Shown here: positions 1-6,497 of the stretch, piece by piece | Layout of the letters: each line of letters starts with the position of its first letter | Position numbering within the stretch: position 1 is the first letter of the stretch | Assembly: GCA_031277235.1 (NCBI GenBank) | Contig: JAITMT010000545.1 | Span: 1 to 11,481, forward strand | Origin: Tannerella sp. | GTDB taxonomy: Bacteria > Bacteroidota > Bacteroidia > Bacteroidales > Tannerellaceae | Direction: 5' to 3' | DNA: 11,481 nucleotides | Program-made: the position numbers and the translations under genes | Notes under the pieces: generated by a model | Databases searched by the model: none | Told to the model about the DNA's origin: nothing | The model's input: the letters and a program-made list of their open reading frames with translations, nothing else

Positions 1-1469
1 ATCCGGTTATTCCTGTCCTGCCGGAAAAAAATGGACAGCATCATATCCTTTTCCTTTTCGCTGAACAGGAAATCAACTTTGGTCTGAAAACCGCGTATCT
101 CGCCCCATTCGGGGTCGGCATTGATTTTATCCTCGTTATATAAGTATGTACGCGCGTATTTTGCCCAGTTTCTGTAAAAAAGCGTATTTTCCAGAAAAGA
201 CAGGTATTTGCCGGCTAAGGCATACTGTCCATTGATGAGGTTTGTTTCCGCCAGCCGCTTGAAACTCCTTGCGCTTTTCTGATAATCCGGCAACGCTTCC
301 ATCGCTTCGAAGGCAAAACGTTGCGCCGTATTGACAAAACCCAGATAGTAATAAGGTTCTCCGCCTACCGTTGGAATCATGAAATCGCGCCGGAACGTTG
401 GCAGCAAGCCTTCGGGACCGTTTTGAAAGTAATCGAACATTTTTTCCGGGAGTTGCCCGGTCTTGAAAAGCGCCAAATTCAGACAGGTTACCGTCATCGG
501 TACGCTTGGAGATTTCCGGTCAGCCATTTGAATGATTTTATCCCAGTTTCTCATCCGGCAATGATAGTCATACGCCATAATCTCTTCTTTCGAAACATTG
601 TCCGGATATGCCATTTTCCCTATAAATATGTAAGTTAGCAAAATAAGGACAAGCGCCTGAACGGGAAAAACCATTCGCCGGGTTTGCGGCTTGGTTATTT
701 TCGGGAAATAGGGTGGCAGTACGGTTACGAATGCAATCAATATCCACAGGTAAGCCATCCGGACGGGCGAATTGCTTGTAAAATGCAGATAATCAACCCC
801 CCACATCAAGCGTTCAAGAGGATATTGCGGGATGAAATATTTCGCCGCATAAGGGCAAATTATGACAAGTAATGCGGAAACAATCGAAAGAACGGTAATC
901 GTTTTGTAATTTTGTTTCACTTTAAGCCATTCATAACCAAGGACTAAAACGACCGTCAGAATAACCGCGATTCCCGCCATCCAATAAAGAAGCGGAATCA
1001 GGACGGGAAGACAAATTCGCCGCCATCGGTTTGACGGAATGAATGTGATGAGCAGACTCGACGTTACTGCCATCAACAGCGCCACCACGCCACTCAACTG
1101 CGTGTTTTCGTCGCAAAGCAGATACCAGTAAAACAGAGCCGGTAAAAAACTAAGAAACCAGCCTGCGGAAGTGTCCTTGAATCTCCGCCCGGCGGCATGG
1201 ACCAGTTGCTGTATTCCGACAAGAAAAAGACTGACAATCAATGCGCCAAGTCCGGAAAAAAGATAGAACTGCGTAAAAAAACGACCGGCATAGTTGGAAA
1301 ATCCGCCCGGACGGGAACAGGTTTCCAAAAAATAAGGTTTGGTAAACAGAAAAAGTTGAAACTGCTCCTGATAATGCAGGTGATGGGGGAAAAAGAAATA
1401 AAAAAAGGAAAATATCCCCATCCCGAAAACTGCCGAACCGGTTACATGCAGGCGATTGATTTTCAGCAT
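1..1469 (-). CDS. DUF6057-like polytopic membrane protein, 3' end outside window
   Basis: This reading frame stays open from ATG at 1467-1469 to base 1, giving 489 codons with no stop, so the C-terminus lies outside the window. It begins MLKINRLHVTGSAVFG. The first roughly 290 residues are dominated by hydrophobic, aromatic-rich segments (for example around residues 10-26, 67-85 and 105-118), and residues 28-55 carry the run PHHLHYQEQFQLFLF. A soluble, Tyr/Trp-rich region follows from about residue 300 (NWDKIIQMADRK, then GEPYYYLGFVNTAQRF), which resembles TPR-like helices. From memory the N-terminal motif and overall plan match the Bacteroidota-restricted DUF6057 family, whose function is unknown. 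An upstream ATG at 1488-1490 leads only to a short frame ending at a TGA that overlaps the chosen start, so 1469 is used. A good promoter lies 45 nt upstream. The family assignment is from recall; the reading frame itself is certain. Confidence 0.82.
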   Translation of the reverse strand, partial: MLKINRLHVTGSAVFGMGIFSFFYFFFPHHLHYQEQFQLFLFTKPYFLETCSRPGGFSNYAGRFFTQFYLFSGLGALIVSLFLVGIQQLVHAAGRRFKDTSAGWFLSFLPALFYWYLLCDENTQLSGVVALLMAVTSSLLITFIPSNRWRRICLPVLIPLLYWMAGIAVILTVVLVLGYEWLKVKQNYKTITVLSIVSALLVIICPYAAKYFIPQYPLERLMWGVDYLHFTSNSPVRMAYLWILIAFVTVLPPYFPKITKPQTRRMVFPVQALVLILLTYIFIGKMAYPDNVSKEEIMAYDYHCRMRNWDKIIQMADRKSPSVPMTVTCLNLALFKTGQLPEKMFDYFQNGPEGLLPTFRRDFMIPTVGGEPYYYLGFVNTAQRFAFEAMEALPDYQKSARSFKRLAETNLINGQYALAGKYLSFLENTLFYRNWAKYARTYLYNEDKINADPEWGEIRGFQTKVDFLFSEKEKDMMLSIFFRQDRNNR

Positions 1470-1513
1470 ACTGTCTTTATTTTTTTCATGCGTTGATAAA
1501 TCTATTTCGGGTG

Positions 1514-1544
1514 CAAAGATACGGTGTGAACACTAAAAAAACAA
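1514..1544 (-). promoter_or_regulatory. Bacteroidota-type promoter of the DUF6057-like gene
   Basis: On the minus strand TATCTTTG (1514-1521) matches the TAnnTTTG -7 box exactly. TTG (1542-1544) lies 20 nt upstream of it, as expected for the -33 element of the primary Bacteroidota sigma factor. Transcription would start near 1508, leaving a leader of about 40 nt before the ATG at 1469. Confidence 0.7.
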
Positions 1545-1625
1545 TAAAAAAACATTAAAAATGAAGGAAATCATCAATTAATGCTTAAAAGATATTGATT
1601 GACCGTAATTTTGTCCCGCCAATTT

Positions 1626-1667
1626 CACAGGGTGATGCCTTGCGCTATTGAAAACAAGGCTTTTATT
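1626..1667 (+). repeat. dispersed intergenic repeat, copy A
   Basis: The start, cacagggtgatgccttgcgc followed by tattga, closely matches the minus-strand sequence ending near 4098 (cacagggcgttgccttgcac followed by cattga). It contains a 6-bp stem GCCTTG (1637-1642) / CAAGGC (1655-1660) with a 12-nt loop, followed by TTTTATTT, so it could also act as a weak terminator on the plus strand. No plus-strand gene ends here, so a repeat is the better reading. Confidence 0.6.
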
Positions 1668-1668
1668 T

Positions 1669-1699
1669 GAGGATTTGAAGATTCGAGGATTTGAAGATT
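1669..1699. repeat. tandem repeat, two 15-nt units, period 16
   Basis: gaggatttgaagatt occurs exactly at 1669-1683 and again at 1685-1699, separated by one base. It lies about 50 nt beyond the 3' end of the LRR pseudogene (minus strand). Confidence 0.85.
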
Positions 1700-1747
1700 A
1701 GCCGTTGTCCTTCTCCCCATCCCCGGAGGGGGTTGGAGGGTGGGCTC

Positions 1748-2458
1748 TTACCTGCTTATCACCTTGAAACACTTTTCATTGATGACAATCACATAGACGC
1801 CTTCCGGAAGGATTTCTCTCGTCGTGCCTTCCGTTACCGTCAGACATCTGTACAGCGTTCCAAGCATCGTGTAGATGTCAGCGGTCAGTGTGGCGGTAGC
1901 TCCGTTATGGTTCGCATCGCCTGCCACGGTGGCGGTAACGGTGTAGATGCCTGCATCTCCGGTGCTTGCCGTTACCGTTCCGTTCCGTTCATACGAATAG
2001 CTTATCGGGAAAGTTGCGCCGCCGACAGCGCACGAGATACGTTCCCGGAGCAAGTCCGATAATTTCTGTAATTGCACCTGTAACGTCCGTCCAGGTTGTG
2101 CCATTGTCAGCGCTCCATTCGAAGGTAATTTCACCGGCATTGACGACTCCGCCGTCTGTCGGGTGGGTGAAGACGGTGCAGTCGGGAACTGTGCCAACAG
2201 CCGCGCAATCCGATACGACCTGCGGGCTGTTGCCGATATTGTTATCGGATACATACTTCTTTATCTTCTCCAACTGTATATCATCCACGCAGATAAAGGC
2301 GAGGTCGGGGTTTCCGGTAAAAACATAGACACTTCATCCTTTCCGTTTTTCATCAGCAATCGGGTCAGTTGATTGTCAGAGCAATATAGTTTATCCAAAG
2401 CGGTCAGTTGATTTCCTTCGCAGGATAAATTTTCCAATGTAACATAGGATATAAATTT
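1748..2458 (-). pseudogene. remnant of a secreted LRR protein with a T9SS-like C-terminus
   Basis: Read right to left, the remnant starts without an initiation codon inside LRR sequence (LENLSCEGNQLTALD, then KLYCSDNQLTRLLMKNGKDE). It continues after a frameshift as TGNPDLAFICVDDIQLEKIKKYVSD, NNIGNSPQVVSDC and an Ig-like segment (GEITFEWSADNGTTWTDVTG, GLAPGTYLVR). After a second frameshift it goes on with AVGGATFPISYSY and ends in LPEGVYVIVINEKCFKVISR. The first frameshift fits loss of one base in the A5 tract at 2319-2323; the second lies near 2028-2033. One LRR unit has lost about nine residues between LTALD and KLYC. The LRR/CVD part is paralogous to the C-terminal third of the intact gene at 2736-3830. 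The final residues resemble a type IX secretion sorting domain (LPxGxYxVxxxxKxxKVxxR), which the intact paralogue lacks. If either frameshift were a sequencing error, part of this could still be read. Confidence 0.75.
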
Positions 2459-2462
2459 TAAT

Positions 2463-2713
2463 AATGAATATCCGTATAAGAACCTAAAAAATTATGTAAT
2501 ATAATGATAGATGTATCATTTATCTGTCCCGCAGGGACAATATATTGGTAGAAAATAGATTATCTCCTCAAGCGGCGTGCCGTCAGGTACGCAATATGTT
2601 TGATTATTTTCCCGTATCGCGTACCTGACGGCACGCATTTCCCGGAATTACCCTTTGTTCTACCAATATTACATCCCTGACGGGATTTTAGGAGAATATA
2701 CGGATACTCATAA
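2463..2713. repeat. nested palindromic element, about 250 bp
   Basis: The element consists of concentric inverted repeats. The outer arms are imperfect (aTGAnTATCCGTATA...CCTAAAA at about 2464-2488 against its complement at about 2685-2710). Each side then carries a small palindrome (GTCCCGCAGGGAC at 2526-2538; ATCCCTGACGGGAT at 2673-2686). Inside these are exact 12-bp arms ATATTGGTAGAA (2542-2553) / TTCTACCAATAT (2658-2669). The centre is an exact 18-bp pair, GCGTGCCGTCAGGTACGC (2575-2592) and its complement (2619-2636), around a 26-nt loop. There is no transposase frame. The TTGGTAGAA / TCCC-GGGA modules resemble common non-coding repeats of Bacteroidota and Chlorobi genomes (recalled, not searched). 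A MITE-like or REP-like element is the best description. It lies exactly between the intact LRR gene and its truncated paralogue. Confidence 0.8.
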
Positions 2714-2714
2714 T

Positions 2715-2738
2715 TTTAATTGTTTAATTGTTTAATTA
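2715..2738. repeat. 8-nt tandem repeat overlapping the LRR stop codon
   Basis: TTTAATTG occurs at 2715-2722 and 2723-2730, with a third near-copy TTTAATTA at 2731-2738. The third unit contains the TAA stop of the LRR gene (complement of 2736-2738). Confidence 0.8.
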
Positions 2739-3830
2739 TTTGACTGTCTTTTTGTTTGCATTGCAGTCCGAGGTAACTGCAGGGTTGTTGCCGATGTTGC
2801 GAAAATTGATATACTCCTGTATTTTGGGCAACAGTAAGTTGTCAACGCATATAAAGGCGAGGTTGGGGTTGTCGCAAAAATCAATGTCAATTTCGTCACT
2901 TACGTTTTTCATCCATAACTCCGTCAATTGATTATCATAGCAATATAAACGCTTCAAAAAGGTGTTATTCGAAACGTCCAGTGTTTTCAATAGATTGTCG
3001 TAACAATACAATTCTTTTAAACCGGCGTTCTTCGACAGGTCGAGCGCCGTCAGCCGGTTGCCATAGCAAAATAAACTTGTCAAGGCGCGGTTGCTCGAAA
3101 CGTCCAAGATGGACAATTCATTACCGGTACAAACCAGTTCGTCCAGCATGATGTTATTCGAAACGTCCAGCATGGTCAATGAATTGGAAGAACAGTGCAA
3201 CGATATCAGACCGGCGTTGGCGGAAACGTCCAAAGCGGTCAGTTCGTTTTCGGTCAACGACAGGCGCTCCAGATTTGTATTTTTCGACACGTCAATTGCA
3301 GTCAGTTCATTTCCAAAGCAATACAGTCTTTTCAGTCCGGCGATGCGGGAGATGTCCAACTTCGACAGCATATTGCTGTTGCAACTCACTTCTTCCAGCC
3401 GGACGTTGTTGGACACGTCGAGGTCGGTCAACTGGTTGTAACTGCAATCCAGATGTTGCAAAGCGGTGTTGTGCGAGACGTCGAGCGCAGTCAGTTGATT
3501 GTCAAAGCAGAATAAGCCTTTCAGGGCGGTGTTGTGCGAAACGTCCAGCTCAGTTAATTGATTGTCATAGCAATACAGCGTTTCCAGCCGGATGAAGGCT
3601 TCTATGCCCTTCAGGGAGGCAATGTCTTTTTCGGATACCTTCAACTCGGTCACGGCTTCGGCTTCGTCCGTGGAGATGTTGCCGTCGCCGTCGGCATCGA
3701 TGCCTGCGGCAATGAGCGCCTGCCTGAAATTGACGTCTTCAAACACAATGTTTTGTGCGTTCGCAAACGCTGTCCATGCACACAAACACACAAGCATGCT
3801 TGTTGTGAGTAAAGATCTCGTGCGTAACAT
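2736..3830 (-). CDS. secreted leucine-rich-repeat protein with EF-hand-like loop
   Basis: This is a 364-residue exported protein when started at ATG 3828-3830. Residues 1-26 (MLRTRSLLTTSMLVCLCAWT then AFANAQ) form a signal peptide with a cleavage site after ANA or AQ. Residues 45-56, DADGDGNISTDE, match the 12-residue EF-hand/dockerin-type calcium loop. From residue 82 there are ten complete 21-residue LRRs and a partial eleventh, consensus LxxLxCxxNxLTxLDVSxNxx, of the type common in Bacteroidota surface proteins. The C-terminal part (DNPNLAFICVDN, NIGNNPAVTSDC) is shared with the pseudogene downstream, but the protein ends in NANKKTVK without a visible T9SS signal. It may therefore be periplasmic or C-terminally truncated. 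A longer frame to 3869 would use a TTG that lies inside the promoter -7 box, so it is rejected. The ligand is unknown; LRRs of this kind usually mediate protein binding. Confidence 0.85.
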   Translation of the reverse strand: MLRTRSLLTTSMLVCLCAWTAFANAQNIVFEDVNFRQALIAAGIDADGDGNISTDEAEAVTELKVSEKDIASLKGIEAFIRLETLYCYDNQLTELDVSHNTALKGLFCFDNQLTALDVSHNTALQHLDCSYNQLTDLDVSNNVRLEEVSCNSNMLSKLDISRIAGLKRLYCFGNELTAIDVSKNTNLERLSLTENELTALDVSANAGLISLHCSSNSLTMLDVSNNIMLDELVCTGNELSILDVSSNRALTSLFCYGNRLTALDLSKNAGLKELYCYDNLLKTLDVSNNTFLKRLYCYDNQLTELWMKNVSDEIDIDFCDNPNLAFICVDNLLLPKIQEYINFRNIGNNPAVTSDCNANKKTVK

Positions 3831-3866
3831 ACGGTTCAATATACTTCGAATAATCAAATTACGCCG

Positions 3867-3874
3867 CAAATGTA
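3867..3874 (-). promoter_or_regulatory. promoter -7 box of the LRR gene
   Basis: TACATTTG on the minus strand matches TAnnTTTG and lies about 36 nt upstream of the ATG at 3830. No TTTG sits at the ideal distance; a TTTG begins about 23 nt further upstream, so the -33 element is weak. Its position shows that the TTG at 3867-3869 cannot be the start codon. Confidence 0.6.
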
Positions 3875-3917
3875 TCTACAAAATTTTTCCTGCCCGTCAA
3901 AGAAAAGGCTGCTTTTT

Positions 3918-3965
3918 ATGAACTTGCCTCCTGCATACATGAACATCTCCGATTTATACATGAAC
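3918..3965. repeat. three ATGAAC motifs phased at 21 bp
   Basis: ATGAAC occurs at 3918-3923, 3939-3944 and 3960-3965, exactly 21 bp apart. The last two are extended to the identical 10-mer ATACATGAAC (3935-3944, 3956-3965). They lie about 45-90 bp upstream of the LRR gene -7 box (minus strand). A two-helical-turn spacing would suit a DNA-binding protein, but no repressor or activator is known to bind here, and the motif is short. Confidence 0.45.
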
Positions 3966-4037
3966 GTGGGTATTTTGGCGCTTTGCGGATTTTCCGGATT
4001 GCGCCGGTTTGCAGTGTCGGTTGCACAACTGCAAATT

Positions 4038-4118
4038 AAGGCTGAAAGCCTTTTGAATCAATGGTGCAAGGCAACGCCCTGTGACAGGACGCCGAATGCC
4101 GGTCAAGCCCTGACAGGG
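4038..4118 (-). repeat. dispersed intergenic repeat, copy B, with three hairpins
   Basis: On the minus strand the part from about 4098 down to 4045 aligns with copy A at 1626-1667 (shared cacaggg-g-tgccttgc-c-attga and then aaggctt). It includes the short palindromes CCCTGACAGGG (4108-4118) and CCTGTGACAGG (4078-4088) and the triloop hairpin AAGGCT-GAA-AGCCTT (4038-4052). It starts about 50 nt beyond the stop of the phosphoesterase gene at 4171, so the hairpins could also help end that transcript, although no long T-run follows. Confidence 0.6.
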
Positions 4119-4170
4119 TGTAATCAACTTTATTTCAGGATTTTAGTCTTAAATATGGTAGTGTAACATT

Positions 4171-5316
4171 TCATTTTTCCTCCGGCATCCCAAAATGCAC
4201 ATGCAAAACCACAATCTCGGAACTCGTGCCGATGCGGTACGGCGGACCGGCAAATCCGACGCCCGAAGACACGAAAAACTGCGTGTCTCCCTTGCGGTAA
4301 TAGCCGTAGGGGCATTCAAAAACGAGATGCAGCAAAAGCGGAGAGGGCCAAACCTGTCCGTTGTGCGTATGTCCGTGCAGCGACAAATCAACGTGGTTCA
4401 TCGCGATTTCGGTCAGGTGATTGGGCTGATGGTCAAGCAGAATGACCGGTTTTGAAATATCCACTTTCTGCATCAGCGAAGTCAGCGTGGCGCGGTTTTT
4501 ATGATTCGTATAGTCGTCCCGTCCAATTAGGTAAAACGACGAATCGGGCGGGCTGTAAACGGAATCAACCAGCAATTTCATGCCCGCTTTTTCAATCCAT
4601 TTGAGTTTGGCAAGGTGGTTGGCGCGGTATTCGTGATTGCCCAGCACGGCAAATACGCCCAGCGGCGCCCGCAGTTGTAGCAAATCGGCTTCAATATGCT
4701 GTTTTTCAGCCAGACGAAGTTCATAATCAAGGATATCGCCTCCGATGAGAATCATGTCGGGATGCTGATCATTGATGAGTTTGACGTTGTGCTGCACCTG
4801 TTGTTTACCGATCATTTCGCCGATGTGCCAGTCGCTTGCCAGCACAATCGTAAGGCTGTCGTGTCCTTCCACATGCTTGGGAATGGTAACGTAAACTTCC
4901 TGTACATCAGGATATTTTGTATTTTTATATCCGTGTATCATCAACATGGCAATGCCTATCGTAACCAGCACAAACAGCGCGATTTTCGTTTTTTCCCAAT
5001 AAAGATTTACAAACATCGGATACCACGCCCAACCCTTGTTAATCCACCGGAACAGTTCGAAAGCCAGCAACACCAGCGTAATGTACAGCGACGCAATGTA
5101 CCACGTGCCGCAAATGTACAGCAGCGGGATGAAAACACTGTCAGGCAAATAGTTATGGAAGATGTATCCCGTCAGAAAAATAACGACTTCGAGCGTCAGG
5201 ATGATATAAAATGGCAGCCGGTAACGTTTCCCGGGAGGCAACGCCTGTCCACCACGCCACATGATGTAGGCGCTAAACAGGATCTGCCCGAAAATGGAAT
5301 GCAGGAATACTCTCAT
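4171..5316 (-). CDS. membrane-anchored YaeI/YkuE-like metallophosphoesterase
   Basis: This 381-residue protein starts at ATG 5314-5316 (MRVFLHSIFG). A slightly longer TTG start at 5322 is unlikely given the good ATG and the promoter just upstream. About four hydrophobic segments (near residues 5-20, 36-55, 62-90 and 112-130) are followed by a calcineurin-like catalytic domain. Metal and catalytic motifs are complete: D162-W-H164, GGD194, GN227-H228-E229, LDH296QP and H314-G-H316-T-H318. This is the architecture of YkuE/YaeI-type phosphoesterases, membrane proteins with a phosphatase domain; the known members act on lipid-linked phosphates. The exact substrate cannot be read here. Its neighbour upstream (5366-6463) is a paralogue with the same layout. 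It has its own strong promoter inside the end of that gene and can also be read through from it. Confidence 0.88.
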   Translation of the reverse strand: MRVFLHSIFGQILFSAYIMWRGGQALPPGKRYRLPFYIILTLEVVIFLTGYIFHNYLPDSVFIPLLYICGTWYIASLYITLVLLAFELFRWINKGWAWYPMFVNLYWEKTKIALFVLVTIGIAMLMIHGYKNTKYPDVQEVYVTIPKHVEGHDSLTIVLASDWHIGEMIGKQQVQHNVKLINDQHPDMILIGGDILDYELRLAEKQHIEADLLQLRAPLGVFAVLGNHEYRANHLAKLKWIEKAGMKLLVDSVYSPPDSSFYLIGRDDYTNHKNRATLTSLMQKVDISKPVILLDHQPNHLTEIAMNHVDLSLHGHTHNGQVWPSPLLLHLVFECPYGYYRKGDTQFFVSSGVGFAGPPYRIGTSSEIVVLHVHFGMPEEK

Positions 5317-5345
5317 AAACAATTACAATATATCGTTTCTCACCG

Positions 5346-5376
5346 CAAAGGTACGGATTGTTGCGTCAATTCCCAA
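5346..5376 (-). promoter_or_regulatory. promoter of the distal metallophosphoesterase
   Basis: TACCTTTG (5346-5353, minus strand) matches TAnnTTTG exactly. TTG at 5374-5376, within TTTTG, is exactly 20 nt upstream. The -33 part overlaps the last codons of the preceding phosphoesterase gene. The leader would be about 25 nt. Confidence 0.75.
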
Positions 5377-6463
5377 AAGTTACATGAAAAACGAGGATTT
5401 CGCTGTGCGTGCCGATGCGGAACGGAGGTCCCCAAAGCGATACGCCCGACGAGACATAATAATGTACATTCTCGCGTTTCTCATAGCCGTAACTGAGGTC
5501 GAACATACGGTCGGTCAGCCAAGTTATCGGGATGATTTGTCCGTGATGCGTATGTCCGCTCACTTGCAAATCCGCGCCTATCGTTGCGGCGTCTTCGAGG
5601 TGAGACGGTTGATGATCAAGGAGTATCACCGGTTTCGACGGGCGGACGAGATTTTTCCAGTCGCCCGCCGACATCCGTCTGTGATTGCTCCGGTCGTCGC
5701 GTCCCACGATTTGCAGTCCGCAGGGAAGCGTAACGACCGAATCCATCAGCAGCGTGATTTTCGTTTTTCCGATAAACCGTTTACAAGCCTCTATGCCGCT
5801 GATATATTCGTGATTGCCGGGCGACATGTAAATACCCTCCTTTGCTTCGAGGCGGTTCAAATCTTTGTCCATCTCCTGCGCGATGACGGGCACGACGCTG
5901 TTGTCTATCAAATCGCCGGCAATGAGGATTATATCGGGCTTTTCGGCGTTTATTTTTTCCACGATACTGTTTATCTGCTTATTGGTACTGCCCAGTCCAA
6001 GATGCCAGTCGCTGATTGCCACGATTTTCAACGATTTCTCGCCGTTGTCCGACGGTTTGTTGATATGTATGTTGAAAACCTGTTTATCCAAGTGTTTATA
6101 ATTGATATATCCATAGATTAGCAGACTGACAGTCAGCAGTAAAGAAATAACAAAGCCGTATGAAAAACTGTGGTTGAAAACCCGGAACAAATCGGTCAGC
6201 GCCAGAAAAATGACCATGTACAGCGCAAAAATCAGCCAACCCGTGCCAAACTGATAAACGAAATGTCCGATCGAAAACGGCACGGATTTCGTATTTCGCA
6301 TCAGGAAAAATGCGAACGGCAACAGCGAACACACCCAAAATACGATGGAAACCGATATTTTGAGAAACGCAGGCATTTGTCCGAGCGCCTGAAGCCCCCG
6401 GATAAATACATAAAAATTACCCAGTAAGTAACTGACTAATAATACAATAAAAAATACAGGCAT
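5366..6463 (-). CDS. membrane-anchored YaeI/YkuE-like metallophosphoesterase, second paralogue
   Basis: This 365-residue protein starts at ATG 6461-6463 (MPVFFIVLLV). About four hydrophobic segments cover residues 2-21, 34-55, 66-93 and 103-120. They are followed by a calcineurin-like phosphoesterase domain with all expected motifs: D152-W-H154, AGD184, GN217-H218-E, LDH284QP and GH304-T-H306. It shares layout and many identical stretches with the gene at 4171-5316 (KPVILLDHQP, a GxPPxRIGTxSEI segment near the end), so the pair arose by tandem duplication, though the membrane parts have diverged strongly. It starts 26 nt after the stop of the nitroreductase-like gene with no clear promoter in between, so co-transcription is likely. 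Function as a cell-envelope phosphoesterase is inferred from the family; substrate unknown. Confidence 0.88.
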   Translation of the reverse strand: MPVFFIVLLVSYLLGNFYVFIRGLQALGQMPAFLKISVSIVFWVCSLLPFAFFLMRNTKSVPFSIGHFVYQFGTGWLIFALYMVIFLALTDLFRVFNHSFSYGFVISLLLTVSLLIYGYINYKHLDKQVFNIHINKPSDNGEKSLKIVAISDWHLGLGSTNKQINSIVEKINAEKPDIILIAGDLIDNSVVPVIAQEMDKDLNRLEAKEGIYMSPGNHEYISGIEACKRFIGKTKITLLMDSVVTLPCGLQIVGRDDRSNHRRMSAGDWKNLVRPSKPVILLDHQPSHLEDAATIGADLQVSGHTHHGQIIPITWLTDRMFDLSYGYEKRENVHYYVSSGVSLWGPPFRIGTHSEILVFHVTFGN

Positions 6464-6469
6464 ATCAAT

Positions 6470-6497
6470 GAATTGTCAATTATGAATTGTCAATTAT
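6470..6497. repeat. 14-nt tandem repeat at the nitroreductase stop
   Basis: GAATTGTCAATTAT occurs exactly at 6470-6483 and 6484-6497. The second unit includes the TGA stop of the nitroreductase-like gene (complement of 6490-6492), and the repeat fills most of the 26-nt gap to the next gene. Each unit holds the palindrome AATTGTCAATT, apart from its central base. Confidence 0.85.

Larger units (their letters stand above)
1470..1747. other. intergenic region, no gene
   Basis: No coding frame is supported here. The region contains the promoter at 1514-1544, a dispersed-repeat copy at about 1626-1667, a 16-nt-period tandem repeat at 1669-1699, and a C-rich/G-rich stretch at about 1711-1745 (ccccatccccggaggggg and following). 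That stretch resembles the CCCCTCCCGGGAGGGG palindrome at 7210-7225. Confidence 0.7.
3831..4170. other. intergenic region, no credible gene
   Basis: The region holds the LRR promoter, the phased ATGAAC motifs and copy B of the dispersed repeat. A 98-codon plus-strand frame (3870-4166) spans it. Its second half is only a translation of the repeat and its first half crosses the opposing promoter, so it is not called as a gene. Confidence 0.7.

Noticed and set aside
1467..1490. Short upstream frame (8 codons) overlapping the DUF6057-like start
   Set aside because: It could be a translational leader, but it has no distinctive codons and no attenuator hairpin, so there is no support beyond the ATG and TGA.
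1606..1660. Possible tiny plus-strand RNA (TAATTTTG box followed by a hairpin and T-rich tail)
   Set aside because: No -33 element at the right distance, the transcript would be only about 45 nt, and the hairpin belongs to dispersed-repeat copy A.
3091..3595. Plus-strand frames of 106-138 codons with repeated residues
   Set aside because: They are the complement of the 21-residue LRR repeats (63-bp DNA period) and only mirror that periodicity.
2736..3830. Possible CRISPR-like or minisatellite array because of regular repeats
   Set aside because: The 63-bp period is in frame, diverged and explained by LRR units; there are no identical repeats with unique spacers.
3831..3869. N-terminal extension of the LRR protein from a TTG at 3867-3869
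   Set aside because: The TTG is part of the -7 box TACATTTG, and the signal peptide begins properly at the Met encoded at 3828-3830.
3870..4166. 98-codon plus-strand frame starting MYLQNFSCPS
   Set aside because: Its second half is a translation of the dispersed repeat (copy B) and its start crosses the LRR gene promoter; there is no signal, domain or promoter of its own.
4696..6121. Long plus-strand frames of 266 and 275 codons
   Set aside because: They lie antisense to the two phosphoesterase genes, whose catalytic motifs are complete; composition (many His, Arg and Gln) is that of a complementary-strand shadow.
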